A DNA stretch of 64,000 bases from Dipteris shenzhenensis (taxonomy: Eukaryota; Polypodiophyta; Polypodiopsida; Gleicheniales): assembly GCA_047967505.1 (NCBI GenBank), contig CM106539.1. One strand, written 5' to 3'. The notes beneath the pieces were generated by a model that saw only the letters and a list, made by a program, of their open reading frames with translations, had not been told where the DNA came from and did no database searches. The position numbers were made by a program, and so were the translations under genes. Shown in pieces: positions 44,346 through 54,900 of this stretch (positions are counted from its first letter, which is position 1; the number at the start of each line of letters is the position of its first letter).

Positions 44346-47300
44346 TGTCCAATCAAGTACTTATCAGATGGACACACCACTTTGCATGCAACTCAATAAC
44401 ACCTAGGTTGAGGTGCTTGAAAATTATTGTGCACATCAAATATGCTTTACATGATATATCATGCATTAGACACCGTTTGTGCCTCAATGTCATGCACAAC
44501 CATAAAAAAACACGCTTTTAGGCATGTTATCCAACCAAGTGCTTATCGGATTGGTGTACCACTTTGCATGCAACTCAACACCACCACTTTTGATGCACAT
44601 AAAAATTATTGTGCCCATCGAAGATGCTTTGCATGGTGGAGCGAGCATTAAATACCGTTTTTGCCTTAGTGTCATTGCACAATTGTAAAAAAACACGGTC
44701 CTAGTTGTGTTATTCGAACAAGTGCTTGTGGGATGAGAGTGCCACTTTGCATGTAAGTCAATTCTACCAATTTGAGGTGCTTGCAAAGTATTTTTCCCAT
44801 CGGATATTTTTTGCATTGTTGATAAAGCATAAAACATCATTTTTGTCTTAGTGTCATGCACAACCATTAAAAAACACGGTCCTAGGTGTGTTATTCAAAC
44901 AAGTACTTATTGGATGGGGGATCCACTTTGAATGCAATTCAAGTTCAACTAGGTTAGTTGTGTGCAAAGTATTGTGCCCATCGGATATGCCTTTCATGGT
45001 CGATCACGCATTATACAACGTTTTTCCCTAGTGATATCCACATTCGTAAAAAAACACACTCTTAGGTGTGTTATCTAACCAAGTACTTATTGGATGGGTG
45101 TGCCTCTTTGAAAAAAAGGCAATACCACCTAGGTTGAGGCATAAGAAAACTTTTGTGTCCATTGGATATGCTATGCATGGTCGATGGAGCATTAAATACC
45201 GTTTTTGCCTTAGTGTCAAGCACATCCGTTAAAAAACATGGTCCTAGCTGTGTTATCCAATCAAGTACTTATCAGATGGACACACCACTTTGCATGCAAC
45301 TCAACAACACCTAGGTTAAGGCTCATGCAAAGTATTGTGCCCATCAAATATTTTGCCTGCATCTTACTCCTGACAAAAGTGTCATGCACAACCATTAAAA
45401 GACATGCTTTTAGGTGTGTTATCCAACCAAGTGTTTATTAGATGGGTGTACTACTTTGCATGCAACTCAATACCATGTCTCTTGAGGCACATACAAAGTA
45501 TTTTGCCCATCGAATATGCTTTGCATGGTTGAGAGAGCATTAAATACCGTTTTTGCCTTAGTGTCATGCACAACCGTCAAAAAACTTAGTCCTAGTTGTA
45601 TGATTCGAGCAACTACTTATCGGATGGGGGCACCTCTTTGCACACAAGTCAACAATACCTATTTTGAGGTGTGCACAAAGTATTGTGCCCATTGGATATG
45701 ATTGGCATTGTCAATCATGCATTATACACCATTTTCGTCCTTGGGATATGCACTACCATCAAAAAATGCACCCCTAGGTGTATTATTCGAATAAGTACTT
45801 ATGGTATGGGCATGTCACTTTGCATGAAACTCAGCACCACATAGGTTGAGGCATATGCAAAGTATTGTTCCCATCAGATATTCTTTGCATAGGCAATCAT
45901 GCATTATACACTATTTTTGCCTTAGTATCATGCACAACCATAAAAAAACACGATCCTAGATGTGTCATTTGAACAAGTACTTACGGGATGGGCATGCCAC
46001 TTTGCATGTAAGTCAATTCCACCTTATTTAAGGTGTGTACGAAGTATTGTTGCCTGTAAGTCAATTCCACCTTATTTAAGGTGTGTACGAAGTATTGTTG
46101 CATGTAAGTCAATTCCACCTTATTTAAGGTGTGTACGAAGTATTGTGCCTATCGGATATGCTTTGCATTGTTGATCAAGCATAAAACACTGTTTTTTCCC
46201 TAGTGTGATGCACAACCATAAAAAACATGGTCCTAGGTGTGTTATTCAAACAAGTACTTATCGAAAACAACAGATGGAGGCTTCACTCTGCACGCAATTC
46301 AAGTTCAACTAGGTTGAGGTGCATGCAAAGTATTACACCCATCGAATATGCTTTGCATGGTCGATCATGCATTATACACCATTTTCCCCCTAGTGTTATG
46401 CACATTCGTAAAAAAACACACTCTTAGGTGTGTTATCCAACCAAGTACTTATCAAAAACACGCTCCTAGATGTGTTATCTAATCAAGTACTTATCGGATG
46501 GACATACCACTTTGTATGCAACTCAAAAACACCTAGGTTGAGGTGTGTGCAAAGTATTGTGCCCATCGGATATGCTTTGCATGGTATATCATGCATTAAA
46601 CACCATTTGTGCCTCAATGTCATGCACAACCATAAAAAAACACGCTTTTAGGTGTGTTATCCGACCAAGTGCTTATCAGATGGGTGTACCACTTTGGATG
46701 CAACTCAATTACTTTGTAGTTGAGGTGCATGCAAAATATTGTGCCCATCGGATATGCTTTGCATGGTCGAGGGAGCATTAAATACCATTTTGCCTTAGTG
46801 TCATGCACAACCGTCCAAAAACATGGTCCTAGGTGTGTTATTCAAACAAGTGCTTGGGGGCAGGTCTTTGCACATAAGTCAATACCACCTAGGTTGAGGT
46901 GTGCATAAATTATTGTTTCCATCAGATATGCTTTGCATTGTCAATCATGCATTATACGCCATTTTCATCCTTGTGTTATGCACTACCATCAAAAAACGCT
47001 CTCCTAGGTGTGTTATGCGAACAAGTACCTATGGTATGGGCACGTCACTTTGCATGCAACTCAATGCCACATAGGTTGAGGCATATGCAAAGTATTGTGC
47101 CCATCGGATATGCTTTGCATAGGCAATCACACATTATAAACCATTTTTGCCTTAGTGTCATGCACAACCGTAAAAAAACAGTCATAGATGTGTTATTTGA
47201 ACAAGTACTTAAGGGATGGGCATGCCACTTTGCATGTAAGTCAATTCCACCTAGTTTAAGGTGCGTGTAAAGTATTGTGCCCATCTAATTTGCTTTGCAT

Positions 47301-48850
47301 TGTCAATCAAGCATAAAACACCGTTTTTGCCTTAGTGTCATGCACAACCATAAAAAAACACGGTCTTAGGTGCGTTATTCAAATAAGTACTTATCAGATG
47401 GGGCCTCCACTTTGCACACAAGTCAAGTTTAACTAGGTTGAGGTGCTTGCAAAGTATTGTGCCCATCGGATATGCTTTGTATGGTCGATCATACATTATA
47501 CACCGTTTTCCCCCTAGTGATATGCACAACCATAAAAAAACACACTCTTAGGTGTGTTATCCGACCAAGTACTTATCGGATGGGTGTGCCTCTTTGCACA
47601 TAGGTCAATACCACCTAGGTTGAGGCATAGGAAAAATATTGTGCCCATTAAATATGCTTTGCATGGTCGATCGAGCATTAAATACCATTTTTGCCTTAGT
47701 GTCATGCACATCTGTAAAAAAACATGTTGCTAGGTATGTTATCTGATCAAGTGCTTATCAAATGGACATGCTACTTGTGTGAAACTCTATACCACCTAGG
47801 TTGTGGTGCATGCACAATATTGTGCCCATCAGATATGATTTGCATGGTATATCAAGTATTAAACACTGTTTATGCCTCAGTGTCATGACAACCATTAAAA
47901 AACACGGTCATAGGTGTGTTATTCGAACAAGTGCTTATAGGATGGGGGTTCCGATTCGTACACAAGTCAATACAACCTAGGTGGAGATGTGTGCAAAGTA
48001 TTGTGCCCATTGAATATGCTTTGCATTCCCATTGGATATGCTTTGCATTGTCGATCAAGCATTAAACACCATTTTGGCCTTAGTGTATGCACAACTATCA
48101 AAAAACGCGGTCCTAGATGTCTTATTTGAACAAGTGCTTATGCGATGGGCTTGCCACTTTGCATGTAAGTCAATAACACCTAGGTTGAGGTGCGTGCAAA
48201 GTATTGTGACCATCAGATATGCATTGCATTGTCGATCAACCATAAAATACTATTTTTGCCTTGGTGTCATGGACAACCGTAAAAAAACACGGTCCTAAGT
48301 GTGATATTCAAACAAGTACTTATCGGATGGGGGAGCCAATTTGCAGGAAAGTCAAGTTCAACTAGGTTGATGCGCATGCAATGTATTGTGTCTATCGGTT
48401 ATGCTTTACATGGTCGATCACACATTATACACCGTTTTTTCCCTTATGCACATTTGTTAAAGAACACGCTCTTAGGTGTGTTATCCTACCAAGTACTTAT
48501 TGAATGAGCGTCCCACTTTTCATGCAACACCATACCATCAATTTTGAGGCACGTGCAAAGTATTGTGCCCATCGGATGTGCTTTGCATGGTCGACCGAGC
48601 ATTAAATACCGTTTTTGCCCACAAGTCAATACTATCTAGGTTGAGGAACGTGAAAAGTCTTGTGCCCATTGGATATGCTTTGCATAGCAATCACACATTA
48701 TACACCGTTTTCTTCCTAGTGTTATGCACAATCGTCATAAAATATGGTTGTAGGTGTGTTATCCGAATAAGTACTTATGGGATGGGTGCGCCACTTTGTA
48801 TGCAAGTCAATACCAGCTAGATTGAGCTGTGTACAAAGTTTTGTGCCCAT
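44346..48850. repeat. Satellite array, ~182-bp monomer, about 25 copies, higher-order structure
   Basis: Monomers of 181-183 bp repeat head to tail; anchor spacings measured at the start are 182, 183 and 181. Each carries TGTTATCC(A/G)A(A/C)CAAGTACTTATC, TTTGCATGCAACTCAA, GTGCCCATCGGATATGC and GCCTTAGTGTCATGCACAACC. Variant types recur in a fixed order of seven. The open frames on both strands arise because monomer length is near a multiple of three; none is a gene. Length is in the range of plant centromeric or heterochromatic satellites; location is inference. Confidence 0.93.
45998..46146. repeat. 48-bp internal triplication within a satellite monomer
   Basis: GTAAGTCAATTCCACC...GAAGTATTGT is repeated three times at exact 48-bp spacing inside one monomer, adding 96 bp. 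Confidence 0.92.
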
Positions 48851-49129
48851 AGAAGAAATGTAGATGTGATAATATTAGCAAATTCTTGGTATGTGTATAT
48901 GTGTGTGTGTGGCAAACAATTTTGATACAACAAAGTAAACACCTCATGCATAAATCATGCACTTCATACTTTGAGTATTGTGCCTAAATAAACTTTGAAA
49001 TAACCTTGTCGATGAGGATAAATACGCCCGTGAATAAAAGCATAGTTGTTGTATGACCACAATAGGCTCACTTTGACACCTATGATTTTTCCCACATGTA
49101 AGTTTGCAAATAGTATAAAAAATCGTTTA
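48851..49129. other. Non-genic spacer after the satellite
   Basis: A short (GT)n at 48894-48912; otherwise unique AT-rich DNA. Start of a duplicated AGTATAAAAAAT...TAATATATTAATAGT...TACAAATG block that recurs at about 49247-49290. Confidence 0.5.
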
Positions 49130-50334
49130 ATAATATATTAATAGTTTACAAATGTGTATGGCAAGTGAGTAATGGGAAGTGGAAGTGAGAGTGGGGAGGG
49201 AGAGGTGGAATGGGAGAAGGGGAGGTAATAGGGGTGTATGATAATAAGTATAAAAAATAGTATAATAATATATTAATAGTCTACAAATGGCAAGTGAGTA
49301 ATGAGAGTGGGGAGGGAGGAGTGAGAGGGGGAGGTAATAGGGGAGTAGGATAATAAGGGAGTGGAATGAGTGAGGGGAGTTAATAGGGGATGAAAAAGAG
49401 GAGGGTGGGATGGGGAAATATGGAATTTTGGAAAATGGAAGGGTGGGATGGGGAAATGGGAGGAGCATGGGACGTGATGGAAATGTGGGATGGGAGTGGT
49501 GGCAATGGGGGAGGAAGAAGAAATGGATGGGGGGGAGGGCCAATGGAAGATTGGGATGAGGGATGGGGGTCCAATGGGAGAGGGGGAGTAATGGAAGATT
49601 GGGGTGAGGGATGGGGGTCCAATGGGAGAGGGGGAGTAATGGGAGCCAATGGGAGAGGGGAGGAATGGAAAGCCAATAGGAGAGGAGAAGTCTTCCTTGC
49701 CTTCATTCATTTTCCCCCCATTTCATTGAAGCAAGAAAGCAAGGACGAGCAAGAAAGCAAGGAAGGAAGAGCAAGAAAGCAAGAAAGAGTAGAGTTACAA
49801 ACTTTTTCCAGGTACTTGTAAATTTTTTTGATTAATTTTTTATCTAAGTTTTGTAGATTTGTTTTTTTCAAATTTAAAGAGAGAGAACGAAAGAAAGAGA
49901 GAGAGGAACTAGAGGGAGAGAGAGAGAGAAAGTTTAGAGAGAAGGAGAGGAGCCCTAGGGGCCGCGGCCTCCAGGAGGAAGAGGGAAGTGGAGGGGGGAG
50001 AGAGAGGGAGGAAAGGAGGGAGGGAGGAGAAAGAGAGAGGGGTATGACAGAGAGAGGTTTGAGAGGGAGGTGGGTTGATGGAGGGGGGAGGTGGCGGCAG
50101 AGGGGGCGAGAGAGAAGGAGGTAGGGGAGGTGGAGAGGTGAGGAGGTAGTGAGAGCGGCGGCTGGAGGGAAGGATGCAGCGGGGAGGGGAGGAGGGGTGG
50201 TGGGGAGGGCAAAGGGGAGGTGGAGGAGGCGAGGAGGGGGAGAGGTAGTGAGAGCGACAATGAGAGGGAGGAAGTGACGGGGAGGGGAGGAGGGGTGACG
50301 GGGAGGGCAGATGGGGGCGATGTGGGAAGGGTAG
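49130..50334. repeat. Purine-rich low-complexity tract, left flank of element E
   Basis: Strongly purine-biased plus strand: GGGGTGGGATGGGGAAATGGGAGG-type words at 49320-49690, including a tandem ATGGAAGATTGGG(A/G)TGAGGGATGGGGG unit, then GAGAGA and GAGGGGAGG from 49870. The proline-rich and Glu/Arg-rich open frames here are artefacts. 49690-49985 resembles the units at 57.1 and 58.0 kb. The last five bases ggtag are the target duplication of element E. Confidence 0.88.
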
Positions 50335-50500
50335 TGTGGGGGTTAAAGGTCACTGTGCCTTAACCCCAGTTATGTACAATACTCAAACACATATATAAAT
50401 GAATGAAAAAGAAGATTAGGGTGGTTCTGCACCAAACTTGTGTGGCTCTCTGTCTCTCTCTCTCCCTCTTCCATTCTTGCTTCCGTTGAGAGCACTCTCA
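50335..50500 (+). repeat. 5' LTR of element E
   Basis: 166 bp, TGTGGGGGTTAAAGG...GCACTCTCA, 4 bp shorter than the 3' LTR. It contains ATATATAAATGAATG, a possible TATA box, about 60 bp in. Confidence 0.96.
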
Positions 50501-50502
50501 AC

Positions 50503-50514
50503 TGGTATCAGAGC
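50503..50514 (+). promoter_or_regulatory. Primer-binding site of element E (tRNA-iMet type)
   Basis: TGGTATCAGAGC, two bases after the LTR; exact consensus. Confidence 0.92.
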
Positions 50515-51939
50515 CCGGGTGATCTAGCTGAGCATGCGTGAATGCTTGAAGCTCAGCAGCTCTGTGGGAGGAAGGAGAAGCTTTGTGGGAAGCTTTGTGG
50601 GTGACTTTACTTGCATCCGAGTGTGCAGAGACCTTGGAGGAACCTTTGGAAAAGTCACTTTGGCTTTGCGAAGTGGTTTTGAGAGCCTGTTAAGAGCTTT
50701 CAAAGAAAAAGTCGTTTTTTGAGCTTTTCCCTGTTCCGTTCGATGACAGAGACTCCGTATTGACTTGTAGAGGCAACTATTGCTTGCTTTTGGTGTCCAC
50801 ATTACTTCAGGAGCTTGGAAACACCTTTATTCTTGAATCAGGGATCATTTCAGTGGATTTCTGACTCACTGTGTCAGTTTCTGCGTTTTTTGCCCGGGTG
50901 TTGGAACTCAAGTTTGGAGCAACCATTTGTAGATCTGTCAGTTCCGGTGGACTCAGGAGGTCCTAAAACTTCTATGTTGCTCATCATTTGCACTCCGATG
51001 GAGTTTACAGATAGCTCTGTTTCCAAAAACGTTTTTCAGTCCGTGTGTTGGACCCAGTGATTGAGGCCACGGTTTCCAAAACCGTCTGTCCCATTGCGTT
51101 CCGGACGCCCAAAAACCCCTACCTATCAGTTCTTGTGCGATTTGGTGGAGGATTTTCAGAGTTATAGATCTCTGTGTATTCGATTTCGTCTCTCTGTTAT
51201 GCATTTTTCATTCTAAGGTTTTGAAACCTTAGATTTATGCCACATGGCAGTGGATAAGTGTTGACTCCCATTTCTCACTCATCAGTTGGGATTTTGGAGT
51301 TCTGGCAGAAGAGAGATATTTGCAGATTTTCTTGCTGATTCCGATTATGCAATGGCACCCATGTTTTGAGGCATCTTAGGTTCTTTTTTCAGTAGCGCTC
51401 ATCACTGTGGGACTATGATTTCTTGAGCATACCTTATGCAGATCACTCTGGTTGCAGTTTGAGCAGTGTGCGCTCATTTGTGGTGTGCATTGGGTTGCAG
51501 TGGATGATTTATAGGCCATTTGGATGCATTGCGGTCCTTGTTGGATGCGCTGATAGGCCCAAATTGCCTTGTGGGATGCTATTTTTTATGGACGCTTTGC
51601 ACATGGATGCTATTTTATGCTGAGGGACAGCTTTGAAACATTGCAGGTGATGCACTGATAGTGCTATGCTCTCTTGGATGAGACATTATTGATGCATATG
51701 CCAGTGGACAGTGTTTATGCTTGAGTCATTTGGCACTTATTGGCATTTTCGTTTGGGCCAAATTTGCTCATATGGATGCATAGTATATGCACATGAGTCT
51801 GATGCATCTTTTGATGCTTTGAGCTTTGAGTTTTGGTGATATTTCACTCTATTGTGGCATACACATTTGGGTGCACCTGGTATTTGGTGTGATTCTCTCT
51901 TGCAGGCACTAGCATTTGGGATTTTGTTTCATTTGCATC
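50515..51939 (+). other. Long leader of element E
   Basis: About 1.4 kb, collinear with the leader of C. No coding frame with recognisable content; short upstream ATG frames (for example 50815-51060) are not conserved in C. It may hold the packaging signal (inference). Confidence 0.6.
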
Positions 51940-54900
51940 GTGGCATCCTCTTCCACGTCTGAAAAGGAGTTTTGCAGCATTAAAAAGTTTGATGGGACAA
52001 ACTTTTCTTTGTGGAAAGAACAAATAAGGGATGTGCTTATTCAAAAGAAGCAGATTAAACCCTTGGCAGGGATTGAAGCTAAGCCTGCGAATATGTCTGA
52101 GGATGATTGGAATGAGTTGGATGCATTAGCAAAGTCTACTATTAGACTTCATCTTGCAGAGTCAGTTTATTTCACAGTAGTAAATGAGCAGACTACAAAA
52201 GATTTATGGAAGAAACTGTGTGCCACTTATGAGAAGGAAACTGCCTCTAATAAAGTTTACCTCATGAAGAGGTTGTTTGAGCTGCAGATGAAGGAAGGGG
52301 TCTCCATTGCTTCTCATTTGAATGAATTTAATATTATTTTCAGCCAGCTTCAGAAAATGAATTTTGATGCGGAGACTAAGGCAATATTTCTCTTATGTTC
52401 ATTGCCATCCTCATGGGATACCTTCCGTACAGCTGTCAGTAACTCTGCACCTGGTGGAGTACTGAAATTTGATGATGTTGTGGGTAGCTTGTTGGCCGAG
52501 GAGATTAGACGGAAGTCTATGGATGGCAACAAGCAGGATGCAGCCTTAAATGTGCAAAGGGGTAGATCACAGTTCAGGGGGAAGTCCCAAGAAAGAGGGA
52601 AGTCTCGTAGCAAATCCAAGGCACGGAACATTGAGTGTTACCATTGTGGCAAGAAGGGCCATATGAAAAAGGATTGCTACAAGCTGAAAAGAGAGCAAAG
52701 GGATAAGAAAAAGAATGCAAATTGGGGTGCAAATCAAAAGGAAGAGAGTCCAAGGGAGGACAAAGGAAAAGTGAAGATCGAGGAGATCAATGCAGTCACA
52801 CGTGATAGTGACAATGATGTTCTCTTCATGTCTAGTTTATCTACAGAGTTGCTTACCACTTCAGATGATGCATATTCCCAGGATTGGATTTTGGATTCTG
52901 GTGCTTCATTCCATGTTACTCCCCATAGGGAATGGTTCTCCACTTATGACAGTGGAAAGACAGGTTGTGTGCATCTTGGAAATAACTATGCATGTGACAT
53001 AGTGGGAGCAGGTGACATAAAGTTTTCTTTTGCAAATGGGTCTGCATTTGTTTTGAAACATGTGAGACATGTGCCTAAGTTGACCAAGAGTCTTATTTCA
53101 GTGGGTCAGCTAGATGATGCTGGTTTTCACACCATTTTTGGCTTTCAGAGTTGGAAAATTCAGAAGGGCTCTATGCTTTTGGCTAGGGGTGCCAAGTGTG
53201 GGACTTTGTATCCCTTACATGTATCAGGGGTATTTGATCATGTTGTTGCAATAACCGAGCAGCCAAGCACTTCTTTGTGGCATTGCAGGTTGGGGCACAT
53301 GAGCCAGAATGGAATGAAACTCTTATGCCGTTTGGGTTATGTACCGCATTTGAGTTTCTCTGATTTTGAATTTTGTGAGCATTGTCTCTATGGGAAGCAG
53401 ACTAAATCAGCCCATAAAAGAAGGGGAAAGAAAGAGTTTGAAATGCTTGATTTGGTGCATTCAGACGTATGTGGTCCCATGCCTACACGGTCATTAGGCG
53501 GGGCTGAATACTATGTGACATTCATTGATGATGCAACTAGGAAAGTGTGGGCTTATGCTATAGCTCGGAAGTTTCAGAAATGGCTGGCCTTGGTTGAGAA
53601 TCAGTCAGGTAGAACGCTTAAATGCCTACGGACTGACAATGGTGGAGAGTATCTCTCTCATGACTTTCAGCATTTCTGTGATACTCGTGGGATTAAGAGG
53701 GAGCTTACATCCCCTCGTACTCTAGAGCAAAATCCAGTTGTAAAAAAGATGAATCGTACCATTCAAGAAAGGTTGCAATGCATGCTTTCCAATGCAAGTC
53801 TTTCTGGTGGTTTTTGGGCTGAGGCAATGAAGACTGCAGTGCATGTGATCAATAGATCACCTAGCAAGAGTTTGGATGGTGGTATTCCTGAAGAGGCATG
53901 GAGTGGCAAGAAGCCCTCTTACTCTCATTTGCGTATATTTGGGTGTGAGGCATATGCACATGTGCCAAAAGAGCTTCGAAAGAAGCTAGATCCTAAGTCT
54001 AGGAAATGCATCTTTCTAGGTTATGGTGAAAGTGGAGAGATGGGCTATCGTCTCTGGGATCCAGAAGCAAAGAAGATCATACGTAGCCATGATGTGGTCT
54101 TCAATGAGAAGAAGATGCATAAGGCACCCATGAGGGATGTGGAAATGAGGAGAATCACTTTCCAGGATGTGAATCCACCTGCATATGTTGATAGACAGCA
54201 AGCTGTCCATGCACCAAATGTGCAAGAAATGGTACAACCAAGTACTCCCACAGGTATACAATCAAGGGTAGATGATGGATCATCTATTGGTGGAAATGAT
54301 GAGCCAAATGTGGCTGATATGCAAGTGGGACAGCAAGCTGAAATGCCATTGAGAAGATCATCTAGAGTGTCTAGACCGCCTGATAGGTTTGTTCCAGGGG
54401 TAGACTATGTGATGCTTACTGATTGCAGGGAGCCTTCTTGCTACAAAGAGGCTATGATGCGTGAGGATCAACGCAAGTGGGAGTATGCTATGCAATCAGA
54501 GATGAGTTCACTTATGAAGAATAAGACTTGGGACTTGGTTTCTTTGCCACATGGAAAGAAAGCATTGCCATGTAAATGGGTCTACAAAATGAAGGTCACA
54601 GCTGATGATGTGCCTAGGTACAAGGCCCGATTGGTTGCTAAAGGGTTCAAGCAAGAGAAGGGTGTGGACTTTGATGAGATATTCTCTCCGGTTGTGAAGA
54701 TGACCACACTTAGATGCATGCTTGGACTAGTGGCAGTAGAGGATATGGAGCTTATGCAAATGGATGTCAAGACAGCTTTCTTGCATGGGGATTTGCATGA
54801 GGAAATTTACATGGTGCAGCCGGAAGGCTTTGAAGAAAAGGGCAAAGAGCATTTAGTTTGCAAGCTGAAGAAGAGTCTCTATGGTCTTAAGCAAGCGCCT

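Noticed and set aside
44427-48820. Many 60-120 codon frames with recurring peptide words on both strands
   Set aside because: Satellite monomers of near 3n length give periodic frames; no coding signature.
49127-49710. Proline/serine-rich open frames on the minus strand
   Set aside because: They translate a purine-rich low-complexity tract in several frames at once; no start context or domain, so not an extensin-like gene.
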